Shown piece by piece: positions 35,806 to 44,171 of a stretch of 64,000 nt of DNA. The notes beneath the pieces are model-generated. The model was not told where the DNA came from and searched no databases. It saw only the letters and a program-made list of their open reading frames with translations. The translations under genes were made by a program, and so were the position numbers. The stretch is from JAJDFU01 sp964641965 (lineage in GTDB: Bacteria > Bacteroidota > Bacteroidia > Chitinophagales > Saprospiraceae), in the NCBI GenBank assembly GCA_964641965.1, contig CAZXLD010000001.1:1-64000 (forward strand). The letters run 5' to 3'. Numbering within the stretch: position 1 is the first letter of the stretch; each line of letters begins with the position of its first letter.

Positions 35806-36657
35806 ATGAGGAGTTGGTACCTTTTTATTGTTGGTGTGTTGTTAATCACATCCTGTGATTCCTCCCCTGTAGGAACCGAGAGGGAGGATGTATTGGTGGC
35901 CAGGGTATACGATAAGACCCTGTATATGTCTGAATTAGAGGGTATGTTTCCCTTGTCTGCAACGGCTGTAGACACGCAAAATATAGTTCAGTCCTATGTA
36001 AATCGATGGATTCGGGAGGCTCTCTTGTTGCATGAAGCGGAGCGAAATGTTCCCGGCGATTTAAATATTGATCGCCTAGTTGAAGACTATCGGGCATCGT
36101 TACTAAGACACTCTTTTGAGGAGCAGTTGATTGCTGAAAAAATGGATTCAACTGTGACTAAAGAGGAATTCCTGGCTTTTTATGAGGAAAATAAAGAACA
36201 GTACCAGTTAGAGACTCCGATCATCCGCTGTTATTTTATAAAGGTACCTCAGCCAGTACCTAATTTACAGGAGCTGCGACGGTTGTGGAATAACAGCGAA
36301 AATCCGGAAGATTTGGAAGCATTGATCAAATATTGTAGCCAATATGCCGAAGCGCATATCCTGGAGGATAGTAGTTGGCATAAGGTTGATGACATTGCTT
36401 TACAGTTACCAAAAGGAACATTGACCAGGGAGAATGTGGGCAACAGGAGAGTGCAAAGTCTGGGTAATGATGACTACCTGTATTATCTAAGGATCTTTGA
36501 AGTAAAAAAGGACAAAGAAATTTCTCCACTCTCCTTTATTAAGGATCAGGCCAGACGGGCAATCTTACATGCCAGGAAAGTCGAGTTATTGGAACAACAA
36601 AAATCAGAGCTCTACGAGCGGGAAATACGCTTGGGTAATATTAGGACCTACTATTGA
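35806..36657 (+). CDS. SurA-like lipoprotein lacking a clear parvulin domain
   Basis: About 283 residues starting MRSWYLFIVGVLLITSC, a lipoprotein signal with lipobox ITSC. The mature part begins VLVARVYDKTLYMSELEGMF, which resembles the N-terminal chaperone segment of SurA/PpiC proteins, but the rotamase motifs of its neighbours are not recognisable. It lies between two parvulin genes with short gaps, so it probably works with them as an anchored periplasmic chaperone. A TTG at 35779 could extend the frame but would precede the signal. Confidence 0.75.
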   Translation: MRSWYLFIVGVLLITSCDSSPVGTEREDVLVARVYDKTLYMSELEGMFPLSATAVDTQNIVQSYVNRWIREALLLHEAERNVPGDLNIDRLVEDYRASLLRHSFEEQLIAEKMDSTVTKEEFLAFYEENKEQYQLETPIIRCYFIKVPQPVPNLQELRRLWNNSENPEDLEALIKYCSQYAEAHILEDSSWHKVDDIALQLPKGTLTRENVGNRRVQSLGNDDYLYYLRIFEVKKDKEISPLSFIKDQARRAILHARKVELLEQQKSELYEREIRLGNIRTYY

Positions 36658-36693
36658 ATAAGGTATTAGCGTTAAGGTAAAATCAGAGCAGAG

Positions 36694-38070
36694 ATGAACA
36701 TCTACAATTCAATACGTGCATTCGGAATAGTTGCTTTAGTGCTGACGTGTACTTCTGTCTTCTCCCAATCTCAGGTAGTCGACAAGGTAGTAGCTGTTAT
36801 TGGGGGGGAAGTAGTGTTATTAAGTGAAATAGAAGAACAGGTTTCCTTGATGTCTGCTCAAAGTGGAGGTAGAGTCCCTGAAGATGTTCGTTGCCAGGTT
36901 CTGGACGGACTTCTGGTGAATAAATTAATGCTGAATCAGGCTAAGCTGGATAGTATAGCCGTCACAGACGCAGAGGTAGAAGAGCAATTGGATGCCCGGA
37001 TCAATCGGATTCTGGACTTCATGAATGGAGACTTGAAGCAATTTGAGGACTATTATGGCCAAACGGTTGGCGAAGTAAAAGCCCAATTCCGGGAAGATTT
37101 GAAAAATCAATTATTGACTGAACGCATGCAGGGCGCTATCATGTCCTCCGTTAAGGTTACACCATCAGAAGTAAAATCTTTTTTTGCTTCTATACCAAAG
37201 GATAGCCTTCCTTTCTTTAATGCGGAGGTTGAGGTCTCGGAAATTGTCTATAAGCCTAAAGTGAGCGCGGAAGAGCGTACTAAGGCTATTGAAAAAATGG
37301 AAGAGATTCGAAAGATGATCCTGGAGGAAGGGGCTGATTTTGCCGATATGGCTAAAAAGTTTTCTCAAGATGGTTCGTCCAGAATGGGAGGCGATTTAGG
37401 TTGGGCTCGTCGTGGCAAGTTTGTTCCGGAATTTGAAGCGGTGGCTTTTCGACTGGAGAAAGATGAAATGTCCCGGGTGGTTGAAACCGAGTTTGGTTTT
37501 CATCTGATCCAAATGCTTGAAAGGAGGGGAAACTCCATTAGGACCCGACATATTTTAATTAAGCCAGAAATCACTGACGATGACGTCGAAGCAGCATACG
37601 AGCATATGGATTCTGTTCGGTTAGCCATTATGCAAGATAGCGTCATCGATTTTTCAACTGCAGTACAGCTTTTTTCGGATGAAGATGTGCAAAGCTATAC
37701 GAATGGTGGTCGTATCGTAAACCCAATCAGTGGAAATACCTTTTTTGAAATTGGGGATCTGGATCCCGATATCTACTTCGCCATAGATACCATGGAGGTT
37801 GGGAAAATTACAGCCCCATTTAAGTTTAGAGGCCCCACAGGTGAGATTTACTATCGGGTGGTAAAATTGGACTCCCGGCAACCTCCTCACAAAGCGGACT
37901 TGAGCAAGGATTACTCCAAAATTCAACAGGCAGCACGGGATTCAAAAACCAATAACTACATCAACGATTGGGTTGACGAGAAGGTGGGGGTTACCTATCT
38001 CAACATTGATCCCAAGTTCTACGAGTGTAAGTCCATGGCAAAATGGCGGAAATCAATGGCCAGGCCCTAG
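36694..38070 (+). CDS. SurA-type periplasmic chaperone / peptidyl-prolyl isomerase
   Basis: A 458-residue secreted protein (signal peptide ending SVFSQ) with the SurA N-terminal core starting VVDKVVAVIGGEVVLLSEIE. Two parvulin repeats follow: the first ends GFHLIQMLERRG and the second opens RTRHILIKPEITDD. SurA escorts unfolded outer-membrane proteins to the BAM complex. Length and domain order match SurA. It closes the three-gene foldase cluster; the 178-base gap downstream shows no clear terminator. Confidence 0.92.
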   Translation: MNIYNSIRAFGIVALVLTCTSVFSQSQVVDKVVAVIGGEVVLLSEIEEQVSLMSAQSGGRVPEDVRCQVLDGLLVNKLMLNQAKLDSIAVTDAEVEEQLDARINRILDFMNGDLKQFEDYYGQTVGEVKAQFREDLKNQLLTERMQGAIMSSVKVTPSEVKSFFASIPKDSLPFFNAEVEVSEIVYKPKVSAEERTKAIEKMEEIRKMILEEGADFADMAKKFSQDGSSRMGGDLGWARRGKFVPEFEAVAFRLEKDEMSRVVETEFGFHLIQMLERRGNSIRTRHILIKPEITDDDVEAAYEHMDSVRLAIMQDSVIDFSTAVQLFSDEDVQSYTNGGRIVNPISGNTFFEIGDLDPDIYFAIDTMEVGKITAPFKFRGPTGEIYYRVVKLDSRQPPHKADLSKDYSKIQQAARDSKTNNYINDWVDEKVGVTYLNIDPKFYECKSMAKWRKSMARP

Positions 38071-38248
38071 GTAGGTCTGATCTATAGGTAGCATTTCCGT
38101 TCAACCATACTCATTTAGCCTTCAACCCCGGAATTTTTTTCTCCGGGCAATTTAAAGGTGGAGGACTTGCCTGCATACCTCTTCTTCATTTTAACGCCAC
38201 ATCTATTGCTCACAGCATTAAATAGCTGGGTTTAGAGTATTTTAAAGC

Positions 38249-39454
38249 ATGCATTCTTTTGATGTATTGATTGTTGGGGCCGGTATAGTTGGTTTATCAA
38301 CTGCCTACCAATTAATCCAGGAGCAACCAGGCTTGTCCATTGCAATAGTTGATAAAGAACTAGGGCCGGCAGCTCATCAGACCGGACATAATAGTGGGGT
38401 TATTCATTCTGGAATCTATTATAAACCTGGTAGTCACCGTGCCATTAATTGCCGAAAAGGCTACGATCAACTCCTCCAGTTCTGCGAAAGGCATGCAATT
38501 CCTTTTGAACGATGTGGTAAAGTAATTGTGGCTTCGAATGCAAAAGAAGCGAAAGTATTACCGGGGATATTAGAACGAGGGAAAGCAAATGGTCTAGAGG
38601 GCATCCGAATGATCGGACCGGAAGAAACGCGGGAAAAAGAACCCTTCGTGCAAGTTGAAAAAGCGATTTGGGTCCCTCAAACCGGTATCATTGATTACAA
38701 ACAGGTGGCTGAAAAATACCTGGAGCTTTTCAGGGAAAATGGCGGGACTTCTTTTTTCAAAGCCAAGGTTAAGGCTATAAAACAAGAAGCAGGGGGTACA
38801 TGGGTCTCCTTTGGTGAGTATGAAGCCAAGGTAAAACTGCTGATCAATTGTGCCGGTCTCTATGCCGATCAGCTTTCAAATAAGACCGGTATGTGCAAGG
38901 ATCTTCAGGTTATACCTTTCAGAGGAGAGTACTATGTCCTAAAAAGGGAAAAACAATATTTGGTCAATAACTTGATTTATCCGGTTCCCAATCCTCATTT
39001 TCCATTTTTGGGGGTACACTTTACCCGGATGATTAAGGGGGGTATTGAAGCAGGTCCAAATGCGGTACTTGCCTTTTCCAGGGAAGGGTATAGCAGATGG
39101 GATATCAACCTAGCCGAGTTAACAAAAACTATCCGATTTTCTGGTTTTCGAAAACTTGCGTTTCAGTATTGGAGAGAAGGACTGGATGAATTGTATAGGT
39201 CTTATTCCAAGAAAGCATTTGTGCGTGCCCTGCAAAAACTCCTTCCCGAAATCCAAGCTGAAGATCTGGAAAGAGGAGGCGCCGGTGTCAGGGCTATGGC
39301 GGTTAATGCAGAGGGAGAAATGCTGGATGATTTTCTATTTGCAGAAGCCCCTGGGGTGATAAACGTCTGTAATGCACCCTCCCCGGCTGCAACAGCATCC
39401 CTTGCTATTGGAGCTGAAATTACTGGCAGAGCAGCCAGACATTTAGAAGGCTGA
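38249..39454 (+). CDS. lhgO: L-2-hydroxyglutarate oxidase
   Basis: A 401-residue FAD-dependent oxidoreductase. The dinucleotide-binding motif is DVLIVGAGIVGLSTAYQL, followed by the family-specific HNSGVIHSGIYYKPGS. It converts L-2-hydroxyglutarate to 2-oxoglutarate, passing electrons to the membrane quinone pool (LhgO/YgaF). It sits alone between the foldase cluster and the polysaccharide locus and has no evident link to either. Confidence 0.92.
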   Translation: MHSFDVLIVGAGIVGLSTAYQLIQEQPGLSIAIVDKELGPAAHQTGHNSGVIHSGIYYKPGSHRAINCRKGYDQLLQFCERHAIPFERCGKVIVASNAKEAKVLPGILERGKANGLEGIRMIGPEETREKEPFVQVEKAIWVPQTGIIDYKQVAEKYLELFRENGGTSFFKAKVKAIKQEAGGTWVSFGEYEAKVKLLINCAGLYADQLSNKTGMCKDLQVIPFRGEYYVLKREKQYLVNNLIYPVPNPHFPFLGVHFTRMIKGGIEAGPNAVLAFSREGYSRWDINLAELTKTIRFSGFRKLAFQYWREGLDELYRSYSKKAFVRALQKLLPEIQAEDLERGGAGVRAMAVNAEGEMLDDFLFAEAPGVINVCNAPSPAATASLAIGAEITGRAARHLEG

Positions 39455-39492
39455 AATTGCCTACTTTTACCAAGCTAAAATAAGGAACTCGA

Positions 39493-40632
39493 ATGGCAGC
39501 GAGCACAATGAATATCCAAATGGTTGACCTCAAAGGTCAATACCGGAAAATCCAGGAACAAGTAGATCAGGCTGTAATGGATGTGATTCGTTCAGGAGCA
39601 TTCATTAATGGCCCTGCGGTACGGCAGTTCCAGGCAGCGATGGAGGCCTACTTACAGGTGAATCAAGTTATTCCTTGCGCGAATGGGACGGATGCCCTCC
39701 AAATTGCTATGATGGCACTTGACCTCCAACCAGGCGATGAGGTCATCGTTCCTGCCTTTACTTATGTTTCCACTGCTGAGGTAATTGCCCTACTTGGGTT
39801 GACGCCTATTTTGATTGATGTAGATCCAAATACTTTCAACATTACTGCTGAGTATATTGAAGGTGCCATAACCGAACGCACAAAAGCCATCGTACCGGTC
39901 AATTTGTTTGGTCAAAGCTGCGATATGGAATCCATAATGGCATTGGCAGAAAAATATCAACTGTGGGTGGTCGAGGACAATGCGCAGGCAATTGGAGCCG
40001 ATTACACCTTTTCCAACGGAAAGGTCCAAAAAACAGGTACAATTGGCCATATTGGTTGTACCTCCTTCTATCCCAGCAAGAACCTGGGTGCTTTTGGTGA
40101 TGGCGGCGCTATTTATTCCAATCATGAGGACCTTGCTGCCAAATGCAGGCTGGTTGCTAACCATGGGCAAAATAAAAGGTATTACCATGCCATAGTGGGA
40201 GTGAATTCCAGGCTCGATTCTATTCAGGCAGCTATCTTGAATATCAAATTGGGCTTGTTAGATGAATATGCCGCTGCCAGGCGCCAAGCGGCCGATTTTT
40301 ATGACCATGCTTTTAAAGGGATACCGCAACTACAGACTCCGGTTCGCGATCCAAAATCCAGCCATGTTTTTCATCAGTATACACTGATTGTCAAAGAAGG
40401 CAATCGAAACGAGCTGAAGGAGCATTTGTCTGAAAAAGGAATTCCATCCATGATCTATTACCCCGTAGCGTTAAATGACCAGGAAGCTTTTAAGCAGAGT
40501 ATTCCGGAGCATTTTGAACGCTTGACAAATACAGATTACCTGATAGATCGAGTTATTTCCTTACCAATGCATACAGAATTAGATCAGGATACTCTAGGTC
40601 ATATTGTGGATGGTGTTAAGTCCTATTTTTGA
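39493..40632 (+). CDS. DegT/DnrJ/EryC1 sugar aminotransferase, WbpE-like
   Basis: A 379-residue PLP enzyme with the full active site: SGT-equivalent CANGTDALQIAM, the PLP aspartate in VVEDNAQAIGA and the Schiff-base lysine in SFYPSKNLGAFGDGG. With the WbpD-like gene that follows after one base it probably makes UDP-2,3-diacetamido-hexuronic acid precursors: WbpE transaminates the 3-keto sugar and WbpD acetylates it. ATG 39508 (MNIQMVDL) is an alternative start. It opens the polysaccharide locus. Confidence 0.9.
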   Translation: MAASTMNIQMVDLKGQYRKIQEQVDQAVMDVIRSGAFINGPAVRQFQAAMEAYLQVNQVIPCANGTDALQIAMMALDLQPGDEVIVPAFTYVSTAEVIALLGLTPILIDVDPNTFNITAEYIEGAITERTKAIVPVNLFGQSCDMESIMALAEKYQLWVVEDNAQAIGADYTFSNGKVQKTGTIGHIGCTSFYPSKNLGAFGDGGAIYSNHEDLAAKCRLVANHGQNKRYYHAIVGVNSRLDSIQAAILNIKLGLLDEYAAARRQAADFYDHAFKGIPQLQTPVRDPKSSHVFHQYTLIVKEGNRNELKEHLSEKGIPSMIYYPVALNDQEAFKQSIPEHFERLTNTDYLIDRVISLPMHTELDQDTLGHIVDGVKSYF

Positions 40633-40633
40633 T

Positions 40634-41233
40634 ATGGAAATAAAGCAGACTTTCTGGGTCCACCCCACGGCTATAGTAGATGAAGGAGCAGAGGTTGGGC
40701 AAGGGACCAAAGTGTGGCATTTCTGTCACGTAATGGGAAAAGCTCGAATTGGTGCAGGTTGCAGCTTAGGTCAAAATGTGTTTGTGGCCAATCATGTGGT
40801 CCTTGGAGATAAGGTTAAAGCCCAAAACAATGTGTCCATTTACGAAGGTGTTGTATGTGAAGATCAGGTGTTTTTAGGGCCATCCATGGTCTTTACCAAT
40901 GTCATGAATCCGCGAGCAGGTATCGAGCGGAAAAACGAGTACAAGAAGACCTTGGTTCGCAGGGGAGCTACGATAGGTGCAAACGCTACGATTGTCTGTG
41001 GCATTGAGATTGGGAAATATGCCTTTATTGGTGCCGGAACGGTAGTTATTCGATCGGTCCCGGATTATGCTTTGATGGTTGGCAATCCGGCTCGACAAAT
41101 AGGATGGATGAGTGAAAGAGGAGTCCGTTTGGAATTTGATTCGAAAGGACACGCTATTTGTTCGGAGAGTAGTGAAGCTTACTTGCTTAAGAACGGTGCA
41201 GTTAGCAAACAATCTGAAGTAGAATCCATCTAA
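40634..41233 (+). CDS. Hexapeptide-repeat sugar N-acetyltransferase, WbpD-like
   Basis: A left-handed beta-helix acetyltransferase of 199 residues. The sequence KVWHFCHVMGKARIG, then DQVFLGPSMVFTNVMNPRAG and GNPARQIGWMSERG, closely follows WbpD/WlbB, which acetylates the 3-amino group of UDP-GlcNAc(3N)A. The start is ATG 40634, just past the aminotransferase stop; an upstream in-frame ATG at 40604 lies inside the preceding gene. Confidence 0.9.
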   Translation: MEIKQTFWVHPTAIVDEGAEVGQGTKVWHFCHVMGKARIGAGCSLGQNVFVANHVVLGDKVKAQNNVSIYEGVVCEDQVFLGPSMVFTNVMNPRAGIERKNEYKKTLVRRGATIGANATIVCGIEIGKYAFIGAGTVVIRSVPDYALMVGNPARQIGWMSERGVRLEFDSKGHAICSESSEAYLLKNGAVSKQSEVESI

Positions 41234-41842
41234 CGGCACAATTTCTATCTTATTTGCCGGCTTCGAGAACTAGACCTAGAGCAAAAAAGCGCTAAAATTA
41301 TCCCATATTTATGGGGGACGCCAATAAAATTGTCCTTCCGACCTTAATTAATGTGGAAAGAGTTGGACGTAGGTTTGTTCTTTTTGTACTTTTATAACGC
41401 TTAAGGCTACTCTACTCAATATGGTTCTTTAGAGCATTCACTCATGTTCAATTTCGGGAACCACCTCATACCAACACGTATTTCCAGGTATCATTTAGAA
41501 GCAGGTTGTTTTTCCTCAAATATTTGACACAGGATATAATTCTTATCCGGTCAATATCCCGAGCATTTTGCTCTGGCCTGTAGAAGCATCCAAAGACTTT
41601 TAATTTCATATTTAACGGATAAAAGTCGCCTTCAATCCAGTTCCTAGGTTAGGAAATTATTAATCACCTGTTTCCTGGAGATATAATTTTTGGACAGTCA
41701 AACCGAAAATCATTCGACTCTTGCCAAAATGGTTAGGGATCAGTGGTTGATGGTATCCTAATACCTGGCTATCCTTATCTTTCGGATTAGGTGAGCCGTT
41801 TTTAACTTTTGTATTTTACTTATTACGCCAACAGATTTAAAA
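41234..41842 (+). other. 609-base gene-free leader inside the polysaccharide locus
   Basis: No frame of credible coding quality is present on either strand. A candidate promoter TTG-N21-TACTTTTA (41363-41394, one mismatch in the -7 box) would give a leader of about 440 nt. A short palindrome CCCATA-TT-TATGGG lies at 41302-41315. The rest is A/T-rich with no clear structure by eye. Confidence 0.4.
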
Positions 41843-42793
41843 ATGAAAGTTCTAATAACTGGTGCAGCTGGGTTTATCGGATCCCATCTTTGCGACTTTT
41901 TCATCCAAAAAGGGGCTCATGTGATCGGAGTGGATAACCTACTCACCGGTTCCCTAAAAAATATTGAGCACCTTTTCCCGCTCAAAGAGTTTGAATATTA
42001 TCACCATGATATCACCAAGTTCGTCCACATTCCTGGAGAACTCGATTATATTTTACATTTCGCCTCTCCAGCGAGTCCGATTGATTATCTGAAGATGCCA
42101 ATTCAGACACTTAAGGTTGGTGCATTGGGCACGCATAATATTCTTGGGGTTGCACGTGCTAAGCAGGCGCGTATTTTGGTGGCTTCTACTTCGGAAGTTT
42201 ACGGTGACCCTCAGATTCATCCCCAAACCGAGGAATATTGGGGTAATGTTAACCCAGTGGGACCACGAGGGGTCTACGATGAAGCAAAGCGCTTTTTGGA
42301 AGCTATCACTATGGCCTACCATACATTTCACAGGGTTGATACGCGTATCGTTCGTATATTTAATACCTATGGCCCCAGAATGCGAACCGATGATGGACGA
42401 GTTTTACCTGCTTTTTTTAGCCAAGCAATTCGCGGTGAAGGTCTAACGGTTTTCGGAGACGGATCTCAAACGCGTTCTTTTTGTTATGTAGATGACCTTG
42501 TAGAAGGTATCTATAGATTGTTAATGAGTGATTACAATCAGCCTATGAATCTGGGAAATCCATCTGAGATAACCATCATGGAATTCGCCCAAGAAATCCT
42601 TAATCTAGTTCAAAATCCTGAAGCACATATCATTTACAAACCTCTACCTGTAGATGACCCCAAAGTTCGCAGGCCAAATATTGAAAAAGCAAAGCGTATT
42701 CTGGGCTGGGAACCTAAGTACGACCGGGCAGAAGGGCTCAAACTGACCTACGAATACTTTAAAGAAGCGGTGGAAAGACCTGTGGCTGAATAA
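41843..42793 (+). CDS. UDP-glucuronate decarboxylase (UDP-xylose synthase) type SDR
   Basis: A 316-residue extended short-chain dehydrogenase with NAD motif GAAGFIGSHLCDFF, catalytic region STSEVYGDPQIHPQTE, and GPRGVYDEAKR supplying the YxxxK pair. FASPASPIDYLKMPIQTLKV and the arginine-rich RIFNTYGPRMRTDDGRVLP are typical of UDP-glucuronate decarboxylases, which make UDP-xylose. A UDP-glucuronate source (UDP-glucose dehydrogenase) is not obvious in the window unless the dehydrogenase at 45946 supplies it. Long gene-free stretches flank it on both sides. Confidence 0.85.
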   Translation: MKVLITGAAGFIGSHLCDFFIQKGAHVIGVDNLLTGSLKNIEHLFPLKEFEYYHHDITKFVHIPGELDYILHFASPASPIDYLKMPIQTLKVGALGTHNILGVARAKQARILVASTSEVYGDPQIHPQTEEYWGNVNPVGPRGVYDEAKRFLEAITMAYHTFHRVDTRIVRIFNTYGPRMRTDDGRVLPAFFSQAIRGEGLTVFGDGSQTRSFCYVDDLVEGIYRLLMSDYNQPMNLGNPSEITIMEFAQEILNLVQNPEAHIIYKPLPVDDPKVRRPNIEKAKRILGWEPKYDRAEGLKLTYEYFKEAVERPVAE

Positions 42794-43267
42794 CAAGCCT
42801 TCAGGCTACCTATTTTGATTTTCATAAGCGATTGAGAAGCAGCGAAGTACATCATTTAGATTAAATCTTTTCCAGGGGATTTGCCTCGATCTCAATTTAG
42901 GTGAGATCCTGTGCAGCTAGCTAGGTATGAGCTTAGCGATTGAATGCTTGACACCCAGCTTTCCATTAATTGGAATAGCTTGACTATTTGGCCCGTATCT
43001 AAAGCTGGAAGGATCCGGCTCCGGGTTTCTATCTAGGTGTTGGTTTGACAATTCTACTACCTTACTTTTTTAAAAAACTTGCTTTGATAGCAGTCTTGAA
43101 TGCTTTCGCACTTCAGATGCCCTAGTGGAATTATCTCTGTGGCAAGGCAGAATCACTACTTTGTCAATGATCAAAACATAGGCAGGATAGTAGGGCAAGT
43201 TTGCAAATTGAGCGGAAAAAAAAATTAACGAATCCAATAAATTACAACATTTTCAAAGGATCTAACA
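42794..43267 (+). other. 474-base gene-free region with small hairpins
   Basis: No coding frame is visible. Inverted repeats include GATCTCA-N7-TGAGATC (42888-42908) and TTCCA-N5-TGGAA (42961-42975), the second extended by AGCT on both sides. There is no perfect -7 box. It is likely the leader of the glycosyltransferase gene or a decayed segment; I cannot tell which. Confidence 0.35.
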
Positions 43268-44071
43268 ATGAAAGTTAACAAGCTATCAATTGTAATCCCA
43301 GCTTACAATGAGGAAAAGACGATACACCTTATTTTGAATAAAGTGAAAGCAGTCAACCTTGTGGAAGGGATAAATAAGGAAATTATTCTCGTAAACGACT
43401 GTTCTACTGATGATACCCGTGGCGCTATTCGCAAATACATGGCAGCCAACCCTGAAATGAATATCCAATTTTTTGAACACGAGGTGAATAAAGGGAAAGG
43501 GGCAGCTTTACACACGGGTATTTCCAAAGCAACCGGTGACTATCTGATCATACAGGATGCAGACCTGGAATATGATCCTGAAGAATACAATAGTCTTCTA
43601 AAGCCCGTTGTGAGTGGTTTTGCAGATGTAGTCTATGGCTCCCGGTTTATGGGTAGTCAGCCTCACCGCATTCTTTTCTTTTGGCATACAATTGGAAATA
43701 AGTTTCTGACTTTTCTGTCTAACATGTTTACCAATTTGAATCTGACGGATATGGAGACTTGCTATAAGTTGTTTAATACCCGAATTATTCAGGCGATAGA
43801 CCTCAAAGAAAATCGCTTCGGATTTGAACCTGAAGTAACTGCAAAAGTATCTCGAATTCCGGATATCCGGATTTATGAAGTAGGTATATCCTACTATGGT
43901 CGTACTTACGAAGAAGGTAAGAAGATCGGATGGCGAGATGGTTTTCGGGCTATCTACTGCATCTGTAAATACAACATCTTCCGTAATCGTTCGATCAAAT
44001 ACCCTCGAGTGAGTGAACTACTTCAACAGGCTTCTATCTCCGTGGAGCGGTTGGAAACTACAGAAGCCTAA
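43268..44071 (+). CDS. Family 2 glycosyltransferase, DPM1-like
   Basis: A 267-residue GT-A enzyme with nucleotide-binding start VIPAYNEEKTIHLILNKV and metal site DYLIIQDADLEYDPEEY. YGSRFMGSQPHR and TDMETCYKLFNT resemble polyprenyl-phosphate mannosyl- or glucosyltransferases. There is no C-terminal membrane domain, so it would act at the cytoplasmic face of the inner membrane on a lipid carrier or a growing glycan. The donor sugar cannot be told from sequence. Confidence 0.88.
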   Translation: MKVNKLSIVIPAYNEEKTIHLILNKVKAVNLVEGINKEIILVNDCSTDDTRGAIRKYMAANPEMNIQFFEHEVNKGKGAALHTGISKATGDYLIIQDADLEYDPEEYNSLLKPVVSGFADVVYGSRFMGSQPHRILFFWHTIGNKFLTFLSNMFTNLNLTDMETCYKLFNTRIIQAIDLKENRFGFEPEVTAKVSRIPDIRIYEVGISYYGRTYEEGKKIGWRDGFRAIYCICKYNIFRNRSIKYPRVSELLQQASISVERLETTEA

Positions 44072-44171
44072 TTGGAAGTAGCCCAACTATGTGTTGTTAT
44101 TGCCTTTTATACGAAACTAGCCAAATCAAATTGGCAATAAGATCCACAAGTACTTTTTCAAAAATGAACCG

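Noticed and set aside
38127..38147. CCCGGA...TCCGGG hairpin after the SurA-type gene
   Set aside because: The T run is in the loop, not after the stem, and the stem is only six pairs, so it was not called a terminator.
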